This document shows positions 14,628 to 22,753 of a DNA stretch of 25,355 nt, piece by piece; the stretch's first letter is position 1; the number at the start of each line of letters is the position of its first letter. The notes below the pieces were generated by a model. The model did no database searches. It had not been told where the DNA came from and saw only the letters and a program-made list of their open reading frames with translations. The stretch comes from Clostridia bacterium (GTDB taxonomy: Bacteria > Bacillota > Clostridia > Christensenellales > Aristaeellaceae). Location of the stretch: contig JAEDIV010000016.1 in the NCBI GenBank assembly GCA_016296675.1, positions 1 through 25,355 on the forward strand. The letters are read 5' to 3'. The translations under genes and the position numbers were made by a program.

Positions 14628-14714
14628 TCACACATATTTGTATGCGCTGTTGCGAAAATCACGCAAATGTGCTACTATATAATAGATAAATTATGCAAAC
14701 ACAGGGGGCTATCC

Positions 14715-15356
14715 ATGCTTACATTTACCGCAGCCCTTTTTGATATGGACGGAACGATTCTCGATTCCATGGGCGTTTGGGCGGATGTGGACAGGGCTTT
14801 TTTTGAATCGCGCGGCATGGAAGTGCCGGAGGATTATGCGCATTCGATTTCGGGGCTTTCGTTTCGCCAGACGGCTGTGTATACCAAGGAGCGTTTCGGT
14901 TTGCCGGAATCGGTGGACGAAATTCTTGACGAATGGAACAAAATGTGCGAAAAGGAATATGTGAACCATGTCCTTTTGAAAGCGGATGCAAAGGAATATC
15001 TTGGAAAGCTCAAGGCGCAGGGTGTGAAGCTTGCGGTTGCTACCGCGCTTCCCGAGCGGCTTTACAGGCCCGCCCTTGAACGAAACGGCGTTTACCACCT
15101 GTTTGACGCATTCGCAAGCACGGACGAAGCGGGCGAAAGAAAAAGCACGGGCAAGGTATATCTCCTTGCAGCCGAGCGCCTTTCGGTGAAGCCTTCCGAT
15201 TGCTGCGTGTTTGAAGATATTACAGACGGCATCATTGGCGCAAAGAAAGCGGGCATGAAAGCGGTGCTCGTCAAGGACAAGGCAAATGAAAAATCGATAA
15301 AGGAAAGCATGCACATCGCAGACGCATACCTTAAAGCATACAAGGAGTGGATCTGA
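14715..15356 (+). CDS. HAD-superfamily phosphatase, beta-phosphoglucomutase-like
   Basis: The 213-residue protein has motif I FDMDGTILDS (nucleophile Asp10, acid/base Asp12), a helical cap (about 17-85), motif II in VATA (Thr110), a Lys in RKSTGK (143-147), and motif III VFEDITDGIIGAKKAGM (about 165-181). All motifs for phosphate transfer are present. The cap type matches subclass I enzymes acting on sugar phosphates or similar small molecules. GGGGG lies before the ATG at 14715. The frame is open for about 300 nt upstream, but that part is antisense to the URO-D gene. It is 3 bp before the PAP2 gene, so it leads a tight operon. Confidence 0.93.
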   Translation: MLTFTAALFDMDGTILDSMGVWADVDRAFFESRGMEVPEDYAHSISGLSFRQTAVYTKERFGLPESVDEILDEWNKMCEKEYVNHVLLKADAKEYLGKLKAQGVKLAVATALPERLYRPALERNGVYHLFDAFASTDEAGERKSTGKVYLLAAERLSVKPSDCCVFEDITDGIIGAKKAGMKAVLVKDKANEKSIKESMHIADAYLKAYKEWI

Positions 15357-15359
15357 TCA

Positions 15360-16256
15360 ATGGATATCAATATTCTTGCGTGGATTGCCGATCACAGAAC
15401 GGACGCGCTGACCGCCGTCATGAGCTCAATCACCTTTATGGGCAGCGAAATTTTCTTAATCGCGGTCGTTTGCATCCTTTACTGGTGCATAAACAGAAAA
15501 ACCGGCGACAGGATGCTCCTTACGCTCTATTCCGGCATCATGGTCAACCAGTATCTGAAGGTCATCTTCTGTACGCCGCGTCCCTGGGTTCGGTCGGACC
15601 GCGTGAAGGTTGTGCCTTCGGCGATTGAGGACGCGACGGGCTACTCGTTCCCAAGCGGCCACACCGCAAACGCCGTTTCCACCTTCGGCGGCATTTCAAG
15701 GATCGAAAAGGTGAAAAAATTCGGCTGGGTGTTCTGGCTGATCGCCGTTCTTGTCGGCTTTTCGCGCACGTATCTGGGCGTTCATACGCCGCAGGACGTG
15801 ATTGTTTCGCTTCTTCTGGGCGCGATTCTGGTTATCCTTATGGAAAAGCTTAATAACGCCCTTCAGGAAAAGCCTCATCTGGATCTGCCGATTGCGCTTG
15901 TCAGCATTCTCCTCGGCGTCGGACTTTGCGTGTTTTCCTATTTCAAGCCCTATCCGGACGAAAACGGCATCAAAATCAGCCTTGACACCTTCAAGCTCGC
16001 CGGCGCGTCGGTCGGCATCATGATCGGATGGGTGCTTGAAAGGCGTTTTGTCCGTTTTGTCATTGCAAAGGAATTTTATAAAAAGGCGCTTCGCTTTATC
16101 GGCGGCCTTTTGATCGTGCTTCTTGTTATGAAGGGGCTGAAGTCGCCCTTAAACGCGCTTTTCGGCGAAATCGCCGGATCGTTTGCGCGTTATTTCCTGG
16201 TGGGCATTATCGCCACCTATGTATGGCCGCTTGTGTTTCACAAGGCGAAATTCTGA
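15360..16256 (+). CDS. PAP2-family membrane phosphatase
   Basis: The 298-residue polytopic protein carries the three phosphatase motifs of the PAP2 family: K-x6-R-P as KVIFCTPRP (Lys67-Pro75), PSGH (98-101), and SRTYLGVHTPQD (Ser135, Arg136, His142, Asp146). Such enzymes remove phosphate from lipid phosphates, for example undecaprenyl pyrophosphate, at the membrane. Additional helices after residue 150 make it longer than minimal family members. It begins 3 bp after the HAD gene and ends 12 bp before the exporter permease. The context suggests recycling of a lipid carrier after glycan export (inference). Confidence 0.95.
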   Translation: MDINILAWIADHRTDALTAVMSSITFMGSEIFLIAVVCILYWCINRKTGDRMLLTLYSGIMVNQYLKVIFCTPRPWVRSDRVKVVPSAIEDATGYSFPSGHTANAVSTFGGISRIEKVKKFGWVFWLIAVLVGFSRTYLGVHTPQDVIVSLLLGAILVILMEKLNNALQEKPHLDLPIALVSILLGVGLCVFSYFKPYPDENGIKISLDTFKLAGASVGIMIGWVLERRFVRFVIAKEFYKKALRFIGGLLIVLLVMKGLKSPLNALFGEIAGSFARYFLVGIIATYVWPLVFHKAKF

Positions 16257-16268
16257 GGGGATTGAATT

Positions 16269-17138
16269 ATGGCTATAACAGGCAAAGACCAGTGGTCGGT
16301 CGAGATCAAGCCCGCGCACGGCTGGCTGAATCTGAATCTCAAGGAGCTTTGGCGCTACAGAGATCTGATTTATCTTCTGGCAAGGCGCAACTTTGTGTCT
16401 CTTTACAAGCAGACAATTCTGGGCCCCGCCTGGGCGATCATTCAGCCGCTTTTAACGACGGTGATTTTTACCGTAGTCTTCGGCAAAATCGCAAACATCT
16501 CAACCGACGGCATGCCTCAGTTCCTGTTCTACATGGCAGGCAACGTCCCGTGGACCTATTTCGCCAGATGCCTTGAAAAGACCAGCGAAACCTTCCTTGC
16601 AAACGAAAAGATTTTCGGCAAGGTCTATTTCCCGCGCCTTTGCGCGCCGATTGCAACGGTTCTTTTTACAATGGTCAGTTTCCTGATCCAGTTTGCGCTG
16701 TTTCTCATTTTCCTCGCTTTCTATGCCCTTCAGCCGAACCCGGTCGTACATCTGAACTGGCCTCTTGTTGCGCTTATGCCCGTTGTTCTTCTTGAAATGG
16801 GTCTTCTGGGGCTCGGCGTCGGCATTATGATTTCCGCACTCACCGTCCGCTACAGAGACCTTGCGCTTCTTGTCTCCTTCGGCGTGCAGCTTTGGATGTA
16901 CGCTTCCCCCGTCGCCTATCCTGCGTCCCTCATGATGCAGAATTACCCTGCGCTTGCAGGCGTATATATGCTCAATCCCATGGCGCCGATCATCGAATAT
17001 TTCCGCGCGGCGTTCCTTGGAACCGATACATTCAGCCTTGGATATCTGATTCTGAGCGTGGGCGTGACGGCACTGATTCTCTTTGCCGGCGCGATTCTTT
17101 TCAATCGCTCGCAAAAGACGTTCATGGACAATATTTAA
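16269..17138 (+). CDS. ABC-2-type polysaccharide/polyol export permease (Wzm/TagG-like)
   Basis: The 289-residue permease begins with a cytoplasmic segment ending in LWRYRDLIYLLARRNFVSLYKQTILGPAW, the signature of polysaccharide and teichoic acid exporter permeases. About six helices follow, with the conserved LMPVVLLEMGLLGLGVGIMISALTVRYRDL and the PVAYPASLM/YMLNPMAPIIEYFRAAFLG stretch. It should form a dimer with the ATPase encoded 14 bp downstream to move lipid-linked glycan across the membrane. A GAGGGGA site precedes the ATG. Confidence 0.94.
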   Translation: MAITGKDQWSVEIKPAHGWLNLNLKELWRYRDLIYLLARRNFVSLYKQTILGPAWAIIQPLLTTVIFTVVFGKIANISTDGMPQFLFYMAGNVPWTYFARCLEKTSETFLANEKIFGKVYFPRLCAPIATVLFTMVSFLIQFALFLIFLAFYALQPNPVVHLNWPLVALMPVVLLEMGLLGLGVGIMISALTVRYRDLALLVSFGVQLWMYASPVAYPASLMMQNYPALAGVYMLNPMAPIIEYFRAAFLGTDTFSLGYLILSVGVTALILFAGAILFNRSQKTFMDNI

Positions 17139-17152
17139 AGGAGGGCGGATCA

Positions 17153-18427
17153 ATGAACGATATCGTGCTTCAGGCCGAGCATGTGTACAAACAATATCGC
17201 TACGGCGTGATCAACAACCGCACCTTCAAAGACGATCTGAATGAAATGATGGCAAAAATCCGCCGCAGGGAAAGCCCGACGGCGAGGGTCGGAAACCAGC
17301 AGCTTGCCGGGCGCGACGGGCAGAAATTTTATGCGCTTGAAGATGTGTCGTTTGAAATCGAACGCGGTCAGGCAGTTGCGCTGATCGGAAGAAACGGCGC
17401 AGGCAAGTCGACGCTTTTAAAGCTCATTTCCCGAATCACCTCTCCCACGCAGGGTGTCATCCGCTATAAAGGCAATGTGGCAAGCCTTCTTGAAGTGGGC
17501 ACGGGCTTTAACCGCGAGCTCACAGGCCGCGAAAACATCTACTTAAACGGCGCCATCATGGGCATGACGAAAAACGACATCGCAAAAAGATTGGAGGAAA
17601 TCATCGAGTTTTCCGAAATCGGCCCGTTTATCGATACGCCTGCAAAAAGATATTCCTCCGGCATGTATGTAAAGCTCGGCTTTGCCGTTGCCGCGCACCT
17701 TGATCCCGATATTCTGATCTGCGATGAAGTGCTGGCCGTGGGCGATGTGAAATTTCAGGACAAATGCATCCGTAAGATGAGCGAGCTCGCCAACGAGCAT
17801 ACCGTTATCTACGTAAGCCACAACATGCGAACGCTGCGCCAGCTGTGCACATCCGCCATTTACCTTGAAGAAGGACATCTCACCTATTCCGGCGATCTTG
17901 AGCATGCCATTTCCCTCTACTCGGGCGCATCCGGCATGGGCGAAACGCACAGGGATTTTTCGTTCGTCCGCCATCAGGGCAATCTCGGCCTTTTTGTACG
18001 GCTTCTGGAGATGGACATTCTGGACGTAGCCTCCTGCGAATTTGAAATGGGCGGAAGTATCCGCTTCCGCCTCAAAATGCAGTCGTTCGTCGAAGTCAAG
18101 GGTCTTAAGGTCGGCATCCAGCTTTCAAGGCCGGGCAGCGACATCCTGACCACCTCCATGAGCGCGCCCTTTGCCGACACAAAGAAAGACGAAATCCTTT
18201 CGGAAACCTTTGAAATGCCCCTCGGCGGCCTTGCCCCCGGCGAATACGACGCCAGAATCTGGCTTTATATGATCGACCCCAGAGGCAAAATGGTTTCCTA
18301 CGACATCGTGCCCAATGCCTTCCGCTTCGCCGTCACCCAGAACCCCGAAAACAATCAGGGGCTTCTGTGGAACGAAAAAGCGCTCGGCCTTTTCAGAATG
18401 GGCGATATTGAACGAATCGGACTGTAA
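17153..18427 (+). CDS. Polysaccharide/teichoic acid exporter ATPase with C-terminal Wzt-like domain
   Basis: The 424-residue protein has Walker A GRNGAGKS (79-86), the ABC signature YSSGM (167-171), Walker B ILICDE (187-192) and switch His223 (VSHNM). An extended N-terminal part (FKDDLNEMMAKIRRRES, about 25-41) before Walker A is typical of this exporter family. Residues about 260-424 form a beta-rich domain like the C-terminal sugar-recognition domain of Wzt. This suggests that the exported glycan is recognised by its end or modification. AAAGGAGG precedes the ATG at 17153. It is the last gene of the HAD-PAP2-permease-ATPase run; no glycosyltransferase is in the window. Confidence 0.95.
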   Translation: MNDIVLQAEHVYKQYRYGVINNRTFKDDLNEMMAKIRRRESPTARVGNQQLAGRDGQKFYALEDVSFEIERGQAVALIGRNGAGKSTLLKLISRITSPTQGVIRYKGNVASLLEVGTGFNRELTGRENIYLNGAIMGMTKNDIAKRLEEIIEFSEIGPFIDTPAKRYSSGMYVKLGFAVAAHLDPDILICDEVLAVGDVKFQDKCIRKMSELANEHTVIYVSHNMRTLRQLCTSAIYLEEGHLTYSGDLEHAISLYSGASGMGETHRDFSFVRHQGNLGLFVRLLEMDILDVASCEFEMGGSIRFRLKMQSFVEVKGLKVGIQLSRPGSDILTTSMSAPFADTKKDEILSETFEMPLGGLAPGEYDARIWLYMIDPRGKMVSYDIVPNAFRFAVTQNPENNQGLLWNEKALGLFRMGDIERIGL

Positions 18428-18434
18428 GAAGACA

Positions 18435-18473
18435 GAAACGCCGCCCGGGAAACCGTATCCCGGGCGGCGTTTC
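18435..18473. terminator. Terminator of the exporter operon
   Basis: GAAACGCCGCCCGGGA (18435-18450) and TCCCGGGCGGCGTTTC (18458-18473) form a perfect 16-bp stem with a 7-nt loop, followed by TTAT. It lies between the convergent exporter and peptidase genes; the run of T is short on both sides. Confidence 0.75.
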
Positions 18474-18483
18474 TTATGGCTTT

Positions 18484-20244
18484 TTATTTGTTTTCATCCG
18501 CGAGCGAAATGAATTCGTCCACGTTTTTGCTGATCACGTCAAGCGCGCTTCTCCAGTAGTCCGCGCTTCTGATGTCGATGCCGACGCTCATTGCAACGTC
18601 CGCCACCTTCGCGCTTCCGCAGGCAGCCAGCAGAGCATTGTATTTGGGCAGGAAATCCGCGCCTTCCTCAAGATATTTTCCGAACACGCCCAAGCCGAAA
18701 AGATGGCCGAACGCGTAGGGGAAGTTGTAGAAGTGAAGGCCGGTGGAATAGTAATGGCTCTTGCACAACCACATGCCGCTGTGGCGCACATCGGGATCAA
18801 GGCCGTCGCCGTAGGCTTCCATCTGCGCATCCAGCATCATCTGATTAAGCTCGTCCGCCGTCGGAATATGGGTCTTTCTGGCTTCAAATACGTTTTTCTC
18901 AAACACGAAGCGGCTGTAGATGTCCACGATTGTCTGCGTGGCTTCCATGAGGCTCATTTCAAGAATGGTAAAGCGGGTCTTCGCGTCCGCCTGAGAAAGA
19001 ACCACATGGCTTAAAAGCGTTTCGTTGAAGATGGACGCGGTTTCGGCCAGGGGCATCGGCGCATCGGTCAGAAGCACGGGCACGTTTTCCATGCATTTAT
19101 TGTGCCATGCGTGGCCGAGCTCGTGCGCAAGGGTGCTGACGTCGGAGAAGGAGCCGACAAAGTTTGTAAGTACTCTGCTGATCTTTTTGTTGTGGAAGCC
19201 CGCGCAGAACGCGCCGCCGGCCTTGCCCTCCTTGGGATACATGTCAATCCAGCGGTTGTTGAAGGCATAATCGATGAACGCGCCCATGTCGGGGCTGACC
19301 TTGGTGAATACGTCAACGAGCAGCGCATGCGCTTCATCCGCGGTATAGGTCTTACTGATTTCGCCCATCGGCGCAAAAAGATCATAAAACGGAAGGCCGT
19401 TTTTGTGGCCCAGAAGCTCCGCCTTTTTCTTCAGATATTTTCTGAAAACAGGCAGATATTCCCTGATCGCCGTGAGCATCGCGTTAAGCGTTTCCATGTC
19501 CATTCGGCTTTCCGTCAGCTGCTGGGTGAGATTGTCCGGATATCCCTTGATTTCGCAAAGCGTGATCGCCTGACCCTTGATCGAGCTCAGGCAGTACGCC
19601 ATCGGGGTTTCCACCTTTTTATAGCTCTTGATTTCCGCTTCATATGCTGCCTTTCGTACGGCGGGATCGGGGTCGTACGCCATACCGCGAACCGCAGGCA
19701 GCGGCAGGCTTTCGCCGTTCAATTCCACCGTGTGGTTGCCCATCAGGCGGTCGCGCAGCTTGGCAAACGCATCCGCGCCGTTAAGAGACAATTTGAGCAC
19801 CCATTTTTCCATCTCTTCCGGCAGCATATGCTTTGCGCTTTCATAGGCTTCCTGAAGGTAGAATTCGTGCGTCTTTAAAAAGTCGCTCTTTTCAATGATC
19901 TCATTGAGGTTTTCGAGCGATCCGATATAGCGGGTGATTTTTCCGGAAGCCACCTGAACATCCACCATGAGATTGCTCATTTCATCAAGGTATTTGAGCG
20001 CCTCAGGATTGTTGGCGTCGGTGGAAAGCGAAAGCTCAATAAAGCCGTAGGCGTTCATGAGAGTGTTGTTAAGGTCAATGGACGCATTCAGAGCATCCGC
20101 AAGCTTTTCCTCTGCGCTTTTATCGCTTGCCAGAATCTCATCGGTCTTCTTTGACATGCCGGCGATTTTCTGCATATCTTCCCTTAAAGCAGGGTCCTGA
20201 AAGCTTTCATAAAATACGGAAAGATCCCATGTTGCATTGTTCAT
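18484..20244 (-). CDS. pepF: Oligoendopeptidase F-like metallopeptidase, M3 family
   Basis: A 586-residue cytoplasmic zinc peptidase that cuts short peptides. It has the M3 zinc motif HELGHAWH (His374, Glu375, His378), the downstream glutamate region (ETASIFNETL), and the typical C-terminal stretch with SHYYSTGLHFYNFPYAFG. The start MNNATWDL at 20244 is fixed by the promoter: its -10 at 20278-20283 lies downstream of the only longer in-frame ATG (20364). AAAGGA lies about 12 nt before the chosen ATG. It is a single-gene unit, convergent with the exporter operon. Length is normal for PepF relatives. Confidence 0.95.
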   Translation of the reverse strand: MNNATWDLSVFYESFQDPALREDMQKIAGMSKKTDEILASDKSAEEKLADALNASIDLNNTLMNAYGFIELSLSTDANNPEALKYLDEMSNLMVDVQVASGKITRYIGSLENLNEIIEKSDFLKTHEFYLQEAYESAKHMLPEEMEKWVLKLSLNGADAFAKLRDRLMGNHTVELNGESLPLPAVRGMAYDPDPAVRKAAYEAEIKSYKKVETPMAYCLSSIKGQAITLCEIKGYPDNLTQQLTESRMDMETLNAMLTAIREYLPVFRKYLKKKAELLGHKNGLPFYDLFAPMGEISKTYTADEAHALLVDVFTKVSPDMGAFIDYAFNNRWIDMYPKEGKAGGAFCAGFHNKKISRVLTNFVGSFSDVSTLAHELGHAWHNKCMENVPVLLTDAPMPLAETASIFNETLLSHVVLSQADAKTRFTILEMSLMEATQTIVDIYSRFVFEKNVFEARKTHIPTADELNQMMLDAQMEAYGDGLDPDVRHSGMWLCKSHYYSTGLHFYNFPYAFGHLFGLGVFGKYLEEGADFLPKYNALLAACGSAKVADVAMSVGIDIRSADYWRSALDVISKNVDEFISLADENK

Positions 20245-20277
20245 AAGTCCATCTGTTCCTTTCTGATTGGTTTTTCC

Positions 20278-20306
20278 ATTATAATCCATTTGAATGCATA
20301 TGTCAA
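20278..20306 (-). promoter_or_regulatory. Perfect consensus promoter of the peptidase gene
   Basis: On the minus strand TTGACA (20301-20306), 17 bp, then TATAAT (20278-20283): an exact match to the sigma-A consensus, about 34 bp before the ATG. Confidence 0.9.
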
Positions 20307-20435
20307 AGCTTCCGTCGGAAACGGAAATGTTCGCGCCCTGATGCAAGAAATCAAAATGCGGCAATAATAATATAAAATATGCAAAAACTCAAAATAGGAA
20401 GGCGGAATTGAACCTATACTAAACCTTAGGACATC

Positions 20436-20464
20436 TTGCGTATTTCGTAAAAAGCTGATATAAT
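20436..20464 (+). promoter_or_regulatory. Promoter of the asp23-like / fakA-like unit
   Basis: TTGCGT (20436-20441) and TATAAT (20459-20464) lie 17 bp apart. The expected start near 20471 leaves a leader of about 70 nt before the asp23-like gene. Confidence 0.75.
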
Positions 20465-20474
20465 ATAAAATAGA

Positions 20475-20516
20475 GGACGGGTGTGCCGTCCCGGGTTCAG
20501 GGGCGAAATGTGCCCC
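20475..20516 (+). promoter_or_regulatory. Two hairpins in the leader of the asp23-like gene
   Basis: GGACGG-GTGTG-CCGTCC (20475-20491 region) and GGGGC-GAAATGT-GCCCC (20500-20516) are perfect short stems in the predicted untranslated leader. There is no T-run after them, so they are not a simple attenuator. No known riboswitch is recognised. Confidence 0.4.
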
Positions 20517-20542
20517 AATGTTCCGGACTTGGAGGTAAAATG

Positions 20543-20893
20543 ATGGACTGCAAGTTTTCCACAGGACTTGGACTTGTTTCTGTGAATGAGGAAGTTATAT
20601 TGAAGGTTGCCGGATATGCCGCGCTTGAATGCTACGGCATTGTCGGAATGGCTTCCAAGAGAACCACGGATGGAATCGTTCAGATGCTTGGCATCGAGAA
20701 TCTCGGCCGCGGGGTCAAGGTTCAGATTACGAACGACCGCGTAGACGTGGATCTGTACATCATCGTAGAATACGGCATCTCCATTTCCGCAGTTGCGGCT
20801 ACTTTGATCGACACTGTAAAATACAAGGTGGAGCATCTTACGGGCGTGAACGTCAACAAGGTAAACGTTTCCGTCGAGGATATCCGCGTTTAA
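20543..20893 (+). CDS. Asp23/Gls24 family envelope stress-related protein (YloU-like)
   Basis: The 116 residues show the Asp23 (DUF322) pattern: a short N-terminal part, EEVILKVAGYAALECYGIVG, a strand-rich centre (RGVKVQITNDRVDVDLYIIVEYG), and a terminal helix plus strand (DTVKYKVEHLTGVNVNKVNV). GGAGG lies 7 nt before the ATG at 20543 and 4 nt before the one at 20540; the former is chosen. The family localises at the membrane in some Gram-positives. Placement directly upstream of a FakA/YloV-like gene is the standard arrangement in Bacillota. Confidence 0.94.
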   Translation: MDCKFSTGLGLVSVNEEVILKVAGYAALECYGIVGMASKRTTDGIVQMLGIENLGRGVKVQITNDRVDVDLYIIVEYGISISAVAATLIDTVKYKVEHLTGVNVNKVNVSVEDIRV

Positions 20894-20967
20894 TGATCAC
20901 GGCGCGCGATCTGATTCGCCTTGAAACATAAGGCTAGGAGCTGCGCGAACGGGTTGGAGGAATTGGA

Positions 20968-22620
20968 ATGGCCTTAAAGACGATTGACGGCGGCATGCTG
21001 AAAGAGATGTATCTCTCCGGCTGCGCGCTTTTAAACCAGAATCGCGAAAGCGTTGATGCGCTGAACGTGTTCCCCGTGCCGGACGGCGATACGGGCACCA
21101 ACATGTCTCAGACCATGAACGCAGCCGTAAAGGAACTGAATAACCGCCCCTTTACCAGCGTTGGCGACGTAGCCGCCGCTGTAGCGCGCGGCGCGCTCAA
21201 AGGCGCGCGCGGCAATTCCGGCGTTATTCTGAGTCAGATTTTCCGCGGCATTGCAAGCGCCCTGGAAGGACATGATGATATGGACGCCGCCCTCCTCGTA
21301 AAGGCGATGCGTTCCGGCGCACAGACGGCATACAAGGCCGTCATGAAGCCCAAAGAGGGCACGATTTTGACCGTCGCACGCGTAATCGCCGAGGAACTGG
21401 AAAGCTTCATTCCCAGCCGCGACGACGTGGTCGAGGTTTTCCGCCATCTGATGGCAAGCGGCGAAGCAATCCTCAAGCGCACTCCCGAAATGCTTCCCGT
21501 TCTCAAGCAGGCCGGCGTAGTCGATTCCGGCGGAAAGGGCCTTATGGTCATCTATGCCGGCTTCTTCTCCGCACTCATCGGCACCCCCGTTGAAAACGTC
21601 ATGGAAGGCGCAGGCACTGCCACCGCGCTGCCCGGCGATTTCGTGGACGATCATGAAAGCCTTGAAGACATCACCTTCGGCTACTGCACCGAGTTTATCG
21701 TCTCTCATCCCAGACCTGAAGTCAAGGATGCGGACGTTACCCGCCTTCGCAGACGCCTTGAGCGCATCGGCGACTGCGTACTGGTCATTTCCGACCTTTC
21801 CGTAATCAAGGTGCACGTACACACCAACGATCCCGGAAAAGCGCTTCAGATGGCGCTGGAACTGGGCGAACTGGACGCAATCAAGATCGACAACATGCTC
21901 GAGGAGCACAGAGAGCGCGTCCGCATGCAGGAAGAAAAGCTTGCCGCCGAAAAGGCCAAGATGAAGGAATACGGCATCGTGACCGTAGCGCTGGGCGACG
22001 GATTTACCGAGATCTTCAAGAGCCTGAACGTAGACAAGATCGTCGACGGCGGCCAGACCATGAACCCCTCGATCGACGAGCTTCACAAGGCCATCGAAGA
22101 GACCAACGCCAAAAACGTATTCGTTCTTCCGAACAATACCAACATCATTCTGGCTGCGCAGCAGGCCGCGTCCCTGACTGACAGAAACGTCATGGTGCTT
22201 CAGACCAAGTCCGTGCCCATGGGCATTTCCGCCGCGATCTCCTTCAGCGAAGACGCCTCCTGCGAAGACAACCTTCGCGAAATGACGGAAGCCGCCGAGC
22301 GCGTGCACACGGCCTCCATCACCTATGCTGTGCGTGACACCGTGTTTGACGGCCTCGAAATTCATGAAAACGACATTATGGGCATGATCGACAACCGCAT
22401 CTCCATCCTCGGACGCGACGTCGAGCAGGTATCCAAGGACGTAGTCGAATCCATGATGACCGACGAAATCGGCCTGATCACCATATATTACGGCCAGGAT
22501 ATTACCGAAGAGCGCGCCCTCGCCCTGATGGCGGAGTTTGAAGAACGCTATCCCGACTGCGACGTCGAGCTGCAGCGCGGCGGCCAGCCCCTTTACTATT
22601 ACCTGATTTCTCTGGAATAA
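20968..22620 (+). CDS. fakA: FakA/YloV-type fatty acid kinase with DhaL domain
   Basis: The 550-residue kinase phosphorylates fatty acids held by a FakB protein, feeding exogenous fatty acids into phospholipid synthesis. The DhaL (ATP-binding) domain has the Mg-binding FPVPDGDTGTNMSQTM (Asp39, Asp41) and GARGNSGVILSQIFRG (79-94), and GVVDSGGKGL near 186. The middle and C-terminal DegV-like part contains VHVHTNDPGKAL, NMLEEHRER and FVLPNNTNIILAA, all typical of YloV. Length matches the family. GGAGG lies just before the ATG. FakB is not in the window. It is 74 bp after the Asp23-like gene on the same transcript. Confidence 0.93.
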   Translation: MALKTIDGGMLKEMYLSGCALLNQNRESVDALNVFPVPDGDTGTNMSQTMNAAVKELNNRPFTSVGDVAAAVARGALKGARGNSGVILSQIFRGIASALEGHDDMDAALLVKAMRSGAQTAYKAVMKPKEGTILTVARVIAEELESFIPSRDDVVEVFRHLMASGEAILKRTPEMLPVLKQAGVVDSGGKGLMVIYAGFFSALIGTPVENVMEGAGTATALPGDFVDDHESLEDITFGYCTEFIVSHPRPEVKDADVTRLRRRLERIGDCVLVISDLSVIKVHVHTNDPGKALQMALELGELDAIKIDNMLEEHRERVRMQEEKLAAEKAKMKEYGIVTVALGDGFTEIFKSLNVDKIVDGGQTMNPSIDELHKAIEETNAKNVFVLPNNTNIILAAQQAASLTDRNVMVLQTKSVPMGISAAISFSEDASCEDNLREMTEAAERVHTASITYAVRDTVFDGLEIHENDIMGMIDNRISILGRDVEQVSKDVVESMMTDEIGLITIYYGQDITEERALALMAEFEERYPDCDVELQRGGQPLYYYLISLE

Positions 22621-22637
22621 ACCGAAAAAACAAAAGC

Positions 22638-22660
22638 GCGGGCGATCAATGATCGCCCGC
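22638..22660. terminator. Hairpin between the fakA-like gene and recG, weak terminator
   Basis: GCGGGCGATCA and TGATCGCCCGC pair almost without a loop, so the real stem is GCGGGCG/CGCCCGC with a 9-nt loop. On the plus strand only TTT follows; on the minus strand CTTTTGTTTTTT follows. It may let some transcription reach recG. Confidence 0.5.
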
Positions 22661-22753
22661 TTTGACGTATTTCCGGTTCATCATAAAGCGCACGCCGCGT
22701 TTGCCGGCGGATGCAACCAACTTCTTTTCATAAAAGGAAGGACACGAACACCC

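Noticed and set aside
14406..14714. Upstream extension of the HAD phosphatase
   Set aside because: The frame is open, but the region is antisense to the URO-D gene and contains its promoter; the HAD family start and ribosome binding site are at 14715.
20893..20931. 12-codon frame (MITARDLIRLET) overlapping the asp23-like stop
   Set aside because: The TAATG overlap is suggestive of coupling, but no well-placed ribosome binding site exists (GAGGA is about 12 nt away) and nothing else supports translation.
21031..22365. 444-codon open frame on the minus strand
   Set aside because: It lies antisense to the fakA-like gene, has no family likeness and no ribosome binding site. Long antisense frames are common opposite genes with this codon pattern.
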